From contig JAUNER010000006.1 of the NCBI GenBank assembly GCA_030525455.1, forward strand, positions 31,215-95,214: a stretch of DNA of 64,000 bases, given 5' to 3'. The stretch comes from Akkermansia sp. Lineage in GTDB: Bacteria > Verrucomicrobiota > Verrucomicrobiia > Verrucomicrobiales > Akkermansiaceae. Both the position numbers and the translations under genes were made by a program. The notes beneath the pieces were generated by a model that saw nothing but the letters and a program-made list of their open reading frames with translations, searched no databases and was not told the origin of the DNA. This document shows, one piece after another, positions 25,962 to 35,713 of this stretch (the first letter of the stretch is position 1; the number at the start of each line of letters is the position of its first letter).

Positions 25962-27350
25962 TTACATGTGAATAGCATTCCCCTCAGATGCTAACATTGA
26001 TTCATGTATTGCTTCTGAGAGTGTTGGATGAGCAAAAATGGTGGCATGTATGTCTTCGTCTGTCAATTCAGCTTGCAAACTAATCCCCATGGCGGCAATG
26101 AGTTCGGTTGCTTCAGGGCCTACAATGTGAGCTCCTAGTAATTCACCATTTTTAGCACCATATAGTGTTTTCACAAATCCATCTGGTTCCCCTGCAGCCA
26201 CCGCTTTACCTATGGCTTGGAATGGGAATTTACCGACTTTATAGTCCACACCGGCTTCTTTCAAAGCACGTTCTGTCTTACCTACAGATGCCACTTGTGG
26301 GTAACAATAGGTACAGCTTGGGAAGAAACCTACCTGCTTAGGACTATAATCTGCATTAAACATCCCCTCTACTGCTTGCACTGCCTCAAATGTTGCAGTA
26401 TGGGCCAAAAGCACCCCACCTATAACATCACCGGCGGCATAAACACCGGGCATTGATGTTGCATATCGCTCATTTACTTTTATAAATCCTTTGTCAGTCA
26501 ATTCCATACCAGGATTTGTCGGCACAACAGGCTTCACACCAATGGCTACTAAACAAACATTGGCTTCAATCTCTGATTCTTGACCACGACTATTTGTTAC
26601 CTTTGCTTTTACTAATCCGTCGCAAGTTTCAACAACACTAGCAACTGATGCTCCGGTCATTACCTTTATCCCTTGCTTCTTAAAAGCTCTTTCCAATGTC
26701 TGACATGAATCATCATCTTCATTTGGAAGGATTCTCGGTAATGCTTCTATCAATGTTACCTTAGTGCCAAATGAATTATAAATATAAGCAAATTCTGTAC
26801 CTATTGCTCCAGAGCCGATAATAATCATACTATCTGGGCGTTTTTCAAGTACCATGGCTTCACGAGACCCGATAATCGTTGAACCATTAAGAGGCAAGCT
26901 AGGAACTGTACGAGTGACACAGCCTGTACATATCAAGATGTTTTTCCCTTCTAAGACAGTAACTTCTCCCGCAGCATTTTTTACTTCTACCTTCCCATCA
27001 CCTAACAAAGTCGCCTCACCACTTACAGATTCTACCTTGTTTTTCTTAAACAAGAAACCTACCCCTGCGGCTAATCTGTCACTCACCTTTCTTGAACGCC
27101 CAATGACTTCAGCCCAATCCACACTCACTCCTTCCACAGTCATGCCAAATTCAGAGGCGCGTTCTGTTACTGTTTTATATGCCTCGGCATTTTTTAACAA
27201 AGCTTTCGTTGGTATACACCCCCAGTTCAAACACGTACCCCCTACTCTCTCTTTTTCAACACACACAACGCTTTTTCCTAACTGAGCAGCACGAATTGCC
27301 CCTACATAACCGGCAGGGCCTCCGCCAATCACAATTAAATCGTATTCCAT
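25962..27350 (-). CDS. lpdA: Dihydrolipoyl dehydrogenase
   Basis: 462 residues, the E3 component of 2-oxoacid dehydrogenase or glycine cleavage complexes, reoxidising dihydrolipoamide with NAD+. Domains in order: FAD loop LIVIGGGPAGYVGAIRAAQLG, redox disulfide GGTCLNWGCIPTK, NAD loop IIGSGAIGTEFAYI, second FAD motif VYAAGDVIGG, and the catalytic HPTLSEAIHE at the C-terminus. No E1/E2 gene adjoins, so the partner complex cannot be told. Confidence 0.97.
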   Translation of the reverse strand: MEYDLIVIGGGPAGYVGAIRAAQLGKSVVCVEKERVGGTCLNWGCIPTKALLKNAEAYKTVTERASEFGMTVEGVSVDWAEVIGRSRKVSDRLAAGVGFLFKKNKVESVSGEATLLGDGKVEVKNAAGEVTVLEGKNILICTGCVTRTVPSLPLNGSTIIGSREAMVLEKRPDSMIIIGSGAIGTEFAYIYNSFGTKVTLIEALPRILPNEDDDSCQTLERAFKKQGIKVMTGASVASVVETCDGLVKAKVTNSRGQESEIEANVCLVAIGVKPVVPTNPGMELTDKGFIKVNERYATSMPGVYAAGDVIGGVLLAHTATFEAVQAVEGMFNADYSPKQVGFFPSCTYCYPQVASVGKTERALKEAGVDYKVGKFPFQAIGKAVAAGEPDGFVKTLYGAKNGELLGAHIVGPEATELIAAMGISLQAELTDEDIHATIFAHPTLSEAIHESMLASEGNAIHM

Positions 27351-27661
27351 ACCCTTATTTTATACCCTCTCTCCCCCTTATATGTAAAGAAGTATAAGCT
27401 TCATCGACCATTTTTTTCGTTCATCTATTGCCTCAATAATAATGAAACCTAAGAAAGATTTTTTATAGGATTATAAAACATTATGTATTTTTCTCAAAAT
27501 AGTTTTATTATCAACTTATAAACTTAATGTTACAAAAGAATTACACACAACCCTCTGCATCATCGCTTATTTGCACTGGCATGACAAGAGAATAATTACT
27601 ACATATCTCACTGCGAGATTTACAGTTCAGCAACTTTATGCAACAATGACACACAGAGTAT
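27351..27661. other. 311-bp AT-rich intergenic region
   Basis: Lies between divergent lpdA and the secreted unknown. It should carry both promoters, but I see no clear -35/-10 pair, hairpin, or small gene. Poly-T and poly-A tracts dominate. Confidence 0.5.
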
Positions 27662-29257
27662 ATGAAATGGATTTATCTAGCACTAATTTACTTAAGTAGT
27701 TCTGTTCTTCAAGCCCAAGAATCAGTACCACAAGGGTTTCAATCATGTGATATTCCTATTAATTCCAAGACCCAGCCGTTAATGAACAACAAGCTGGATC
27801 AAAGCACTCCTCTCAGCACAGCCAAATCATATCTCAACGTTTTGGCATCCAGTCAATCATGGCAGTATATTTCGCAAAGCCCCTTGATTGCAACATCTCC
27901 ATTTATACTTCCGGCAAAACAAAAAGCTATTTTTTCTCGTATTTCAACCATTCGTAATTTTATTCCAGCCCCTGGTTTAGGACCGGAGGCTTTTGTTGAT
28001 GAATCCACGATTCTTGTCAAAGATAATCTGGCCATTGCCTATATCATAACCCCCAGCAAAACAAACCCATATCTATATGCGGCCACAGCAGTAGCTCTCG
28101 TAAAAAAAGGAGAAAAATGGTATGTTTCTCTCACTCCTGGGAGTTTTGAAAACACATTTTTACCATTTGATGATACCATTCGCCAAAACGCTGAGCAACT
28201 TTCTCAAGAGGGACGAAAAAAAATCTATGCTATTGCAAATAAACACACATTACAAGCTGGAATTAATGCCCTAGAAACTATATCAAAATATCGAAATGAT
28301 TATATCAAAAACAAATCTGATGCAGAGATAAAGAAAGAATTTATTCGTTGCGTCAAAGGGAATGACCCGGCCACTATAGCTGCCTTTATCGTAAAACCTC
28401 CCTATTTAGAAAAATCCATCACTAAAACTAATAGACTATCGCCCATTGTCACTGCATTACGCCTACAAGATAAACAACCGGAAAATATCAGCGTAACACA
28501 GCCAACCCTACTAAGCTACCTAAATCACCCAAATACCATTATTGTCCCACTTAAGCCTCACTCGGATGATAATTTACCACCTCCGTCATGGAATAATGTT
28601 CACCCTGACAGAAACGAAAAAAGTAGCAATAACGTAGAAAAACACAGCTTCGGTACATTTTCTATATTGCCACCTCGCATGAGTATGCCTCCGGAGTATC
28701 GTGATGCAGCATTTATCTATCGTTATACCCTAACTAAAATAACAGACCCCTCTGATAATCAACCTGTATTTGGTATGCAAATACAAACAAATTTTCGCAG
28801 TTGGGACGTCATCAATGATACAAATACAACACAAAGAATCATCTCTGAATTTCATGACTACTATCCGCTCCTCGCTTCTCCCACAGTTGAAGATTGCTTA
28901 AAAAATCTAGGTTCAGCCATTCTCAATGGCGACACTCTTACCGGCATACGCATGCTAAATCCGGACTATTTTCAATCTCCGGAAAAGTTCCAAAAGGGCA
29001 TGAAAATGTTAAAAACAGCCTATTCAGCAGTTTCATCAAACAACTATTCCGGTGCCACAAAAAGACTCTTCCCGCAACAATCTAGGGCTACTTATCACTT
29101 CATCAATAAAGATAATGTAAAAGCAACTTTATCATGGAAATTTAACCCCAAAGCCCCCAATTGGACTTCTCGCGTCAACCTTTATTTTATCAATATCAAA
29201 AATAAAGGTTGGCTATTACAAAATGTCGATATGGGTAATTTCTTACCAATTCACTAA
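27662..29257 (+). CDS. Secreted protein of unknown function
   Basis: 531 residues. The signal peptide is MKWIYLALIYLSSSVLQAQE. No recognised domain. Visible features: an N-terminal alpha/beta region ending near YVSLTPGSFEN, a middle helix-rich segment, and a proline-containing linker around 310-345 (LPPPSW, ILPPRMSMPPEYRD). A second, similar module may be present: LAYIIT...VALVKKGEKWYVSLT and KATLSWKF...YFINIKNKGWLLQNVD both look like DUF4878/NTF2-like 'lvkvdGkWki' endings. It is 17 bp upstream of hemB. No Shine-Dalgarno. Confidence 0.75.
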   Translation: MKWIYLALIYLSSSVLQAQESVPQGFQSCDIPINSKTQPLMNNKLDQSTPLSTAKSYLNVLASSQSWQYISQSPLIATSPFILPAKQKAIFSRISTIRNFIPAPGLGPEAFVDESTILVKDNLAIAYIITPSKTNPYLYAATAVALVKKGEKWYVSLTPGSFENTFLPFDDTIRQNAEQLSQEGRKKIYAIANKHTLQAGINALETISKYRNDYIKNKSDAEIKKEFIRCVKGNDPATIAAFIVKPPYLEKSITKTNRLSPIVTALRLQDKQPENISVTQPTLLSYLNHPNTIIVPLKPHSDDNLPPPSWNNVHPDRNEKSSNNVEKHSFGTFSILPPRMSMPPEYRDAAFIYRYTLTKITDPSDNQPVFGMQIQTNFRSWDVINDTNTTQRIISEFHDYYPLLASPTVEDCLKNLGSAILNGDTLTGIRMLNPDYFQSPEKFQKGMKMLKTAYSAVSSNNYSGATKRLFPQQSRATYHFINKDNVKATLSWKFNPKAPNWTSRVNLYFINIKNKGWLLQNVDMGNFLPIH

Positions 29258-29274
29258 TAAACATTTTTATAACA

Positions 29275-30273
29275 ATGATGCACCTCCCAATCAGACCACG
29301 ACGTAACCGCAAATCTGCAAACATTAGAGAACTCATTTGCGAAACCTCTATCTCTCCCAAACATCTCATCTATCCGGTTTTCATTCATGAGGGCGATGAT
29401 AATCAGCCAATTTCCTCACTTCCCGGATGCACCAGATGGAGTATTCCCGGATTAGTTGAAGAAGCTAAACGTCTCGTCGATTTAGGTATTCGTACGATTG
29501 ATTTATTTCCGGCTATTCCTGATAGCAAAAAAACACCAGATGCTATAGAAGCTCTCAATCCGGAGGGCTTAGTCCCACGAGCTATATATGCTCTAAAAGA
29601 CGCTGTACCTGATTTGACTATCATGACAGATGTGGCTCTAGACCCTTATAATTCAGATGGTCACGATGGCTTAGTTGAATTCCGTGCCGATGGAACTATG
29701 GAAATCCTTAATGACGACACCGTAGAAATTCTTTGTCAACAAGCACTTTGTCATGCCGATGCAGGTGCAGATATTATTTCACCGAGCGATATGATGGACG
29801 GTCGAGTGGCAGCCATCCGTGCCACCCTCGATTCTGAAGCTTTAGATGACGTCTCTATCATGGCTTATACGGCTAAATATGCCAGTGCCCTCTACGGTCC
29901 ATTCCGTGGGGCTCTAGAAAGTGCTCCTAAATCAGGTGATAAAAAGACCTACCAAATGGACCCCGCAAATATTCGCGAAGCCATGCGTGAAGCCCAACTA
30001 GACGAAGCAGAGGGGGCAGATATTTTAATGGTCAAACCTGCTTCTATTTACCTTGATGTAATTGCGGCAATGCGAAATCACGTAACCCTCCCCATAGCCG
30101 CATATCATGTGAGTGGTGAATATCTGATGATTAAGTCTGCCGCCGCTTCCGGATGGTTAAATGAAAAGGCGACAGTATTAGAAACCCTCACTTCCATTCG
30201 TCGTGCCGGAGCAGATATGATTCTTACTTATTATGCACCTCAAGCGGCAGAATGGTTAAATGAGTTAAGGTAA
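29275..30273 (+). CDS. hemB: Porphobilinogen synthase (delta-aminolevulinate dehydratase)
   Basis: 332 residues. It joins two 5-aminolevulinate molecules in haem/tetrapyrrole synthesis. Substrate lysines are seen in MAYTAKYAS and LMVKPA; other motifs are LYPVFI-like LIYPVFIHEG, GIRTIDLFP, DAGADIISPSDMMDGR and YHVSGEY. The metal loop reads DVALDPYNSDGHDG, where zinc enzymes have three Cys. This is therefore the Mg2+/K+-type enzyme without catalytic zinc, as in Pseudomonas. The start could be the first or second ATG (29275 or 29278). Confidence 0.97.
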   Translation: MMHLPIRPRRNRKSANIRELICETSISPKHLIYPVFIHEGDDNQPISSLPGCTRWSIPGLVEEAKRLVDLGIRTIDLFPAIPDSKKTPDAIEALNPEGLVPRAIYALKDAVPDLTIMTDVALDPYNSDGHDGLVEFRADGTMEILNDDTVEILCQQALCHADAGADIISPSDMMDGRVAAIRATLDSEALDDVSIMAYTAKYASALYGPFRGALESAPKSGDKKTYQMDPANIREAMREAQLDEAEGADILMVKPASIYLDVIAAMRNHVTLPIAAYHVSGEYLMIKSAAASGWLNEKATVLETLTSIRRAGADMILTYYAPQAAEWLNELR

Positions 30274-30364
30274 ATACAGGAGACACTTATTCTGTTATCA
30301 TAATGTTACCTAAAACCAAAACCTTTCGCTATACAAACGACAGGAATTATGCTTCTATAAAATT

Positions 30365-31066
30365 ATGATAACAGGTGCATACACGATTCTCATCGCCGAA
30401 GACGATTCCGGCATTAGAGAAGCTCTACAAGATTCCTTGACTGCAAAAGGCTTCATTGTTTTGTCTGCAGAGGATGGAGCTACCGCTTTATGGGCTGTAC
30501 GAGAAAGAAATTTTGACCTTGCTCTACTAGATGTAGCCATGCCCAAAGCTGATGGTTTTCAAGTTCTCAGTTACATCACTAAAGAACGCCCTGGCACACC
30601 AGTCATTATGCTAACCGCCAGAGGTGAAGAGGATGATAGAATCATGGGCCTTCAATTAGGAGCTGATGACTACATCGTCAAACCATTTAGTATTCGCGAA
30701 CTCATCGCCAGAATCGAGGCTGTGCTTCGTCGTTCTCCGGAACGGGCTCGTCCCATAAATGAAATTTCTCTCCCAGATGCTCAATTAGATTCTGTCTCTC
30801 GACAAATCACATTTAATGATGGAACTACGGATAATCTAACTAAGCGAGAATTTGACTTACTTAGCTACTTAGCTACACACCCCAACCGCATTATTACCAG
30901 AGATGAACTTTTACGACGCATTTGGAATGTAGACCCTCGCATTACAGAAACTCGCTCGGTAGAAATGACAATTACCCGATTAAGGGAAAAATTAGGCTCT
31001 GCCGCATCTTGTTTAGAAACGCTACGTGCTCAGGGCTACCGCTGGAATCCTCCCATTCCTTCATAA
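30365..31066 (+). CDS. OmpR/PhoB-family response regulator
   Basis: 233 residues. Receiver domain: acidic pair EDD at 12-14, phosphorylation site LLDVAMP (Asp56), Thr in MLTARG, Lys in YIVKPF. The C-terminal winged helix is of the OmpR type: LTKREFDLLSYLATHPNRIITRDELLRRIW and a recognition helix in TRSVEMTITRLREKLG. A histidine kinase follows 16 bp downstream. A TATGCT box at 30348-30353 would give a leader of about 5 nt. The target genes are not evident. Confidence 0.95.
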   Translation: MITGAYTILIAEDDSGIREALQDSLTAKGFIVLSAEDGATALWAVRERNFDLALLDVAMPKADGFQVLSYITKERPGTPVIMLTARGEEDDRIMGLQLGADDYIVKPFSIRELIARIEAVLRRSPERARPINEISLPDAQLDSVSRQITFNDGTTDNLTKREFDLLSYLATHPNRIITRDELLRRIWNVDPRITETRSVEMTITRLREKLGSAASCLETLRAQGYRWNPPIPS

Positions 31067-31082
31067 ATTTTCCACACACCAA

Positions 31083-32714
31083 ATGCACAAATTTCTTCGC
31101 ATTTCACTCTTATCTATTAGCCTACTACTAGTTATTAGTATGTTGGCTTGGATTAGTAATGAACTCTACCACCAATCAACACAAACTTCTCTAGCTGAAA
31201 GAAATATAAAAATTAAAGAACTCGTACAGGAAGCAAGACATCACATCGAACGCTCTCTCTCTGCATTTATTACATTTGAGCAATCTAGAGGGTATTACGA
31301 ATATCAAACACAAATCCCTCATAAACGCCCCTATGATCAGCGTCTAGATCCACCACTCCCTCATGAAGTCACTTCAGAATCTCCTCTTTGTTCCTACCTT
31401 CCCTCTCCGGTAAAGGCTTATATTCAAATCACCCCACAGGGGGAAATTTCCGGACCGGCAATTCAGCAAGAGATAATCGATTCTCTCAATAAATCACCTA
31501 ATCTTTATAAAGCTCTCAACAATAAAATTAAAACACTTACCTCTCTTCCCTCAAGCGGTGATTTATGGGTCGATTTGGCAAATGAAATGCTTCATAAAGG
31601 AAGTACGCCTCCTCCGGCAAAACAAGGTGAGCTTACTCGTATCTCCGGTATTAGTTCCTTTGTGCCTGTTACTCATGATAATAAACTTTTTATTTTACGC
31701 AAACTATACACGAACCGTGGGGATTTCATCCAAGGGGCATTGCTAGATTTAGAACTTCTCTCTATCCCTAAACATATTAAGTCGGCTCTTCCTTATTGCT
31801 ATGTAAATACCTATAATTGGTCTACTACAAATAAGTTACCCCATCACGACCCAAATGCACAATTCTTTCATACCGTGCCACTTATCTTTTTTCCCGGGGA
31901 TAAAATTAACATTTCCACTTCCTCTAATTCTCAAATACTAAACTGGACTCTACTACTCATTTGGAGTCTTGTTTTATTAGGTTCTGCCGGACTTATTTGG
32001 CTTTTACTCCATTCATTTAGGCTTCAGGAACGTCAAGCTGAGTTTGTATCTGCTGTTACCCATGAGTTACGCACTCCGCTTACTTCTGTTTCATTATTTG
32101 CCGAGTTGTTACTTGAAAACAATGTCCCTGAACAAAAACGCAATAGTTATTACGAAAAAATTCTCTCCGAATGCCATCGTTTAGAGCATTTAGTTGAAAA
32201 CGTACTTGCTTATTCTCGACTTCAACGGAAAGCCATACCTCGAGCCAAAGATTTTCTCACTTTACAGGAATTATTTGAACCACTGGCAGAAAAAATCGAA
32301 CGCCGTCTTCTAGCTGAAGAAATGAGTTTTTCATGGGTTCTTGCCCCGAATATTCGTATTCTTCCCATTAAAACAGATGCCCTAGCTGTCGAACAAATCC
32401 TTGATAATTTAACAACAAATGCCATTAAGTACGCAAAAGTTCCAAACGCCAAAATCCATCTCACTATTCAGGCAGACACTCGCTTTATCCTCATTCGTTT
32501 CAGAGATAATGGTCCGGGCATTGAACCAAGCAAAAAAAAGCTTATTTTCAAACCATTCCGCCGCGCCAGCTCAGCTGCCGAAAGCAAAAAACCTGGTGTT
32601 GGTCTTGGTCTTGCATTAGCTAGAGAACAAGCACGTTCTTTAGGGGGCGATTTAAAATTAGAAGCAGCTGGGGTTTCCGGGGCTTGTTTCTTACTTACGC
32701 TTCCTAAAGCTTAG
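31083..32714 (+). CDS. Membrane sensor histidine kinase
   Basis: About 543 residues from ATG 31083. TM1 near 5-25, an exported sensor region of about 260 residues with no domain I recognise, TM2 near 288-310. Then HisKA with SAVTHELRTPLTS (His327) and a HATPase with N box ILDNLTTNAIKYAK, G1 RDNGPGI and G2 GVGLGLAL. It pairs with the adjacent OmpR-type regulator. No HAMP domain is obvious between TM2 and HisKA, since the linker is only about 15 residues. Confidence 0.94.
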   Translation: MHKFLRISLLSISLLLVISMLAWISNELYHQSTQTSLAERNIKIKELVQEARHHIERSLSAFITFEQSRGYYEYQTQIPHKRPYDQRLDPPLPHEVTSESPLCSYLPSPVKAYIQITPQGEISGPAIQQEIIDSLNKSPNLYKALNNKIKTLTSLPSSGDLWVDLANEMLHKGSTPPPAKQGELTRISGISSFVPVTHDNKLFILRKLYTNRGDFIQGALLDLELLSIPKHIKSALPYCYVNTYNWSTTNKLPHHDPNAQFFHTVPLIFFPGDKINISTSSNSQILNWTLLLIWSLVLLGSAGLIWLLLHSFRLQERQAEFVSAVTHELRTPLTSVSLFAELLLENNVPEQKRNSYYEKILSECHRLEHLVENVLAYSRLQRKAIPRAKDFLTLQELFEPLAEKIERRLLAEEMSFSWVLAPNIRILPIKTDALAVEQILDNLTTNAIKYAKVPNAKIHLTIQADTRFILIRFRDNGPGIEPSKKKLIFKPFRRASSAAESKKPGVGLGLALAREQARSLGGDLKLEAAGVSGACFLLTLPKA

Positions 32715-32842
32715 TGAATTCAATTCTATTTAAAACTTAGCAAAACCAACTTGATTTTATCATGACCCAAAAGGGCAGAATATCTTCTTCCCTTTCCGTC
32801 AAATTCGCGTAAAATCCGGCTCTCCTTTTTATTTTTAGAAAC

Positions 32843-33760
32843 ATGAAGAACCTTCTATCAATAGAACAGCTTTCCGGTGACGAAATCAAGGAATTGCTAG
32901 CCCTAGGACATAAGTTAAAAGCAGAGCGTGGCAATCACTCTTCTTTACCCCTTAAAGGGCAAACTTGGGCATTAATTTTCTCCAAATCATCTACTCGTAC
33001 ACGAGTTTCTTTTGAAGTCGGCATTAGCGAACTCGGTGGTCGCCCCATGTTTCTATCAATCCATGATATTCAACTCGGGCGTGGCGAACCTATTAAAGAC
33101 ACAGCTCGCGTTTTAGGCAGAATGATTCATGGTGCGGCTATTCGCACCTATGGTCAAACGGAAGTAGAAGAATTTGCTTCATTTTCCGGTATTCCGACCA
33201 TCAATGCTCTTACTGACGAAGAACACCCCTGCCAGATTTTAGCCGATTTACTCACAATCGAAGAACTTTATGGTGTAGGTTCTTGGAAAGATATGAAAAT
33301 CTCCTTCGTTGGTGATGGTGATAATAATATGTCTCGTTCATGGATGTGGGCCGCTAAACACCTAGGCTTTACTCTAGCTATAGGTGCTCCTACAAATTAC
33401 TTACCCATGGAGGACTATCGCAAACACCTTAACTGCGACAATATTATCTTTACAACCGACCCTGCCGAAGCTGTTCGCGATGCTACCATCATCAATACTG
33501 ACGTATGGCTTTCTATGGGGCAGGAAGCAGAAGGTATTTCTAAAGAAAAACATTTCTACCCCTATCAGGTAAATAAGGAACTCCTTTCTCTTGCCGCTCC
33601 GAATCACTCTGTATTCCATTGTTTACCTGCATATCGTGGCAAGGAAATCACAGAGGATGTCCTTGAAGGCTTTGCCCCTGTCATTTTCCGCGAAGCTGAA
33701 AACCGTGTCCATGCTCAAAAGGCAGTACTTGCCACTTTGGCAAATTCTCGCAACGCATAA
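32843..33760 (+). CDS. argF: Ornithine carbamoyltransferase
   Basis: 305 residues. It makes citrulline from ornithine and carbamoyl phosphate in arginine synthesis. Carbamoyl-phosphate loop SKSSTRTR, EVGISELGG, then HPCQILADLLT; ornithine side has FVGDGDNNMSRSWM, INTDVWLSMGQE and the diagnostic HCLPAYRGKEI. A TAAAAT -10-like box at 32810-32815 precedes it. Other arg genes are not adjacent; argS is nearby on the other strand but in a separate unit. Confidence 0.97.
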   Translation: MKNLLSIEQLSGDEIKELLALGHKLKAERGNHSSLPLKGQTWALIFSKSSTRTRVSFEVGISELGGRPMFLSIHDIQLGRGEPIKDTARVLGRMIHGAAIRTYGQTEVEEFASFSGIPTINALTDEEHPCQILADLLTIEELYGVGSWKDMKISFVGDGDNNMSRSWMWAAKHLGFTLAIGAPTNYLPMEDYRKHLNCDNIIFTTDPAEAVRDATIINTDVWLSMGQEAEGISKEKHFYPYQVNKELLSLAAPNHSVFHCLPAYRGKEITEDVLEGFAPVIFREAENRVHAQKAVLATLANSRNA

Positions 33761-33777
33761 TTCTTCATTCTCTGCTT

Positions 33778-34197
33778 ATGAATTACGAGGAGCGATTACA
33801 GGAGTTACTGGATGAGCTAGACCTCTTTGAGGACTGGACTGAACGCTATGAATATATCATCAGTCTTGGGAAAAAACTCGCCCCTTTGGACGATGTTTAC
33901 AAAACAGATGATGCTCTCATTAAGGGCTGCCAATCTCGCGTTTGGCTTCATACTGAGCCTAAGGGCGACATATTACTTCTAAGTGCAGATAGTGATTCTC
34001 TTATCACTAAAGGGCTTATTGCTATTTTTATCCGCTTACTTTCCGGGCTAACCCCGTCAGAAATCATTGCGGCCGATATGTCCGGTCTTGATAAAACAGG
34101 TCTTAAAGACCATTTAGCTCCTACCAGAGCTAATGCTCTAAACTCTATGTCTGGCCAAATTAAACAAGCTGCCGCACAGATGCTTTCTTGTCAGTAA
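33778..34197 (+). CDS. sufE: SufE-family cysteine desulfurase sulfur acceptor
   Basis: 139 residues, family length. It accepts persulfide sulfur from SufS. The acceptor Cys51 lies in LIKGCQSRVWL, as in SufE; the N-terminal YEYIISLGKKLAPL is also typical. No sufS/B/C/D nearby, though sufT is at 56.9 kb. It sits 17 bp after argF, with a terminator behind it. Confidence 0.94.
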   Translation: MNYEERLQELLDELDLFEDWTERYEYIISLGKKLAPLDDVYKTDDALIKGCQSRVWLHTEPKGDILLLSADSDSLITKGLIAIFIRLLSGLTPSEIIAADMSGLDKTGLKDHLAPTRANALNSMSGQIKQAAAQMLSCQ

Positions 34198-34226
34198 ACC
34201 CGTTTTCAGCTAAAAATATCAATTTT

Positions 34227-34256
34227 ATCGCCTCATTTCCGAATAGATGGGGCGAT
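34227..34256 (+). terminator. Terminator of argF-sufE
   Basis: Stem ATCGCCTCAT / ATGGGGCGAT (10 bp with one G-T), 10-nt loop, followed by a T-run. Confidence 0.88.
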
Positions 34257-34298
34257 TTTTTTGTACAAATAAATTCGTTTCTCCAGACAATAAAAAAC

Positions 34299-34357
34299 AG
34301 AGTGGTTATAAAAAATTCTCCTTTAGCAGAGTCACATACCACTCTACCAAAGGAGAA
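34299..34357 (-). terminator. Interleaved inverted repeats, pseudoknot-like terminator region
   Basis: Two perfect pairs interleave: AGAGTGGT (34299-34306) with ACCACTCT (34338-34345), and TTCTCCTTT (34316-34324) with AAAGGAGAA (34349-34357). On the minus strand the later pair is followed by GTTTTTTATT. So it probably ends the argS operon transcript; the crossing pairs could form an H-type pseudoknot or two alternative stems. Confidence 0.55.
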
Positions 34358-34376
34358 AAGGAGGAAACAAATAAAC

Positions 34377-35696
34377 CTAGTAGTTTAATTCACCCTTAAG
34401 CACTTGTTGTTCAAATTCGGCCACATTGACCACTTGTCCGGTAAGACGAGCGTGCTCAACGGCAAAAGCCATCACATGCGAGTGTGCAGATGCTTCAATT
34501 GATGTCGTCATGTCTGCCGATGAAGCCACCGTACACATATCGCTATAAAGAGACTCCATCAAGCCCCAGTCACCACCGCCGTGCCCTTGATAACCACCAG
34601 ACAAATCTTCTAACTCAACAACGCGAGTTTGCCCCCCAAAATGAGGAGTGACTGAAATTTCACCAGGGCCGTTTTCCTTATAGAAAACACCGGCTCGAAT
34701 TTTTCCCTTTGTTCCATAAATTTCAATATGTCGACCTTGCTCAAAAGCAGTCATGGTAAATGTGCCGGTTAAGCCCCCCTCAAAATTCATAATAGCCACT
34801 TGGTGGTCAGGCTGATTATTATCACATTGGAACTGATCTCGGCCCCATGGTGATGTTTTTAACCATTCGTAAACTTCTTCGACACTTGCCTCATGAGCAC
34901 GGTCGTACACCATAGCTAACCATCGACGTAACTCTTCCTCCGTAGTATAACGTCGAGCATCATAGGGGTCCTCACCTACCGGGGACTCCCACTCGACACA
35001 TCTCTCAGAGCGTGGCTTGGCAAGTGACTTTTTCGTGAAATAAGTCAACTCGCCAAAGCTGGCTACTGATAGGCACTTACGCCCCATAAGCCAATAGAGG
35101 ATATCCATATCATGGCAGCATTTAGCCACAATCATGGGCGTAGATGTTTTACTATTCCCCCAATGTCCTCGCACAAAGGAATGAGCAAAGTGGAAAGCAC
35201 CCACCCCTTCGTTAGCGTTAAAAGTAATAACCTCACCAATTTCCCCACTATCAATTATTTTCTTAATAGCACGATAAAATTGCGTATAACGTAATACGTG
35301 GCAAACCACTACGCGTCGATTTAAACTTCCGGCTAAATCACGTAATTCCAGAGCTTCGCGAAGGGTTTTGGCAATGGGTTTTTCCAGAAGTACATTGTAA
35401 CCAATTTCCAAAGCCTTTTTGCATGGTCCATAGTGGTAATCATCTTGCGTACCAATAATGGCCACATCTGCTAATCGTGGCTGGGAAAGCAACTCCTCTG
35501 CACCGGAAAACATTCGTATAGTGGCTCGCTCACTTTCAGGGGCAAAATCACGAACTTTCTCTGCACGTACTCGCACAGGGTCAGCGGCGGCAACGATTCG
35601 ATATTGCTCCTGCTTTTCCATGGCAAGCTTCATATAAGTGCGAGTACGAGACCCACAACCGATACCGACAAGGGATAAACGATGGTTCGTAGTCAT
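34377..35696 (-). CDS. Gfo/Idh/MocA-family oxidoreductase
   Basis: 439 residues. The N-terminal Rossmann domain opens RLSLVGIGCGSRTRTY; AIIGTQDDYHYGPCKKALEIGYNVLLEKPIAKT contains the family EKP motif. The C-terminal alpha/beta sheet domain includes the catalytic-type KCCHDMDIL and GGLTGTFTMTAFEQGRHIEIYGTKG. It is likely an NAD(P)-dependent sugar or inositol dehydrogenase; the substrate cannot be read. A GH109-type hydrolase was considered, but the EKP-type motif fits ordinary dehydrogenases better. Last gene of the minus operon, 17 bp after the M3 peptidase. Confidence 0.92.
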   Translation of the reverse strand: MTTNHRLSLVGIGCGSRTRTYMKLAMEKQEQYRIVAAADPVRVRAEKVRDFAPESERATIRMFSGAEELLSQPRLADVAIIGTQDDYHYGPCKKALEIGYNVLLEKPIAKTLREALELRDLAGSLNRRVVVCHVLRYTQFYRAIKKIIDSGEIGEVITFNANEGVGAFHFAHSFVRGHWGNSKTSTPMIVAKCCHDMDILYWLMGRKCLSVASFGELTYFTKKSLAKPRSERCVEWESPVGEDPYDARRYTTEEELRRWLAMVYDRAHEASVEEVYEWLKTSPWGRDQFQCDNNQPDHQVAIMNFEGGLTGTFTMTAFEQGRHIEIYGTKGKIRAGVFYKENGPGEISVTPHFGGQTRVVELEDLSGGYQGHGGGDWGLMESLYSDMCTVASSADMTTSIEASAHSHVMAFAVEHARLTGQVVNVAEFEQQVLKGELNY

Positions 35697-35713
35697 AATT
35701 TTTAAGGATAATG

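Noticed and set aside
34377..35696. GH109-type NAD-dependent glycosidase, as known from Akkermansia
   Set aside because: The family EKP motif and lack of a TAT signal fit ordinary Gfo/Idh/MocA dehydrogenases.
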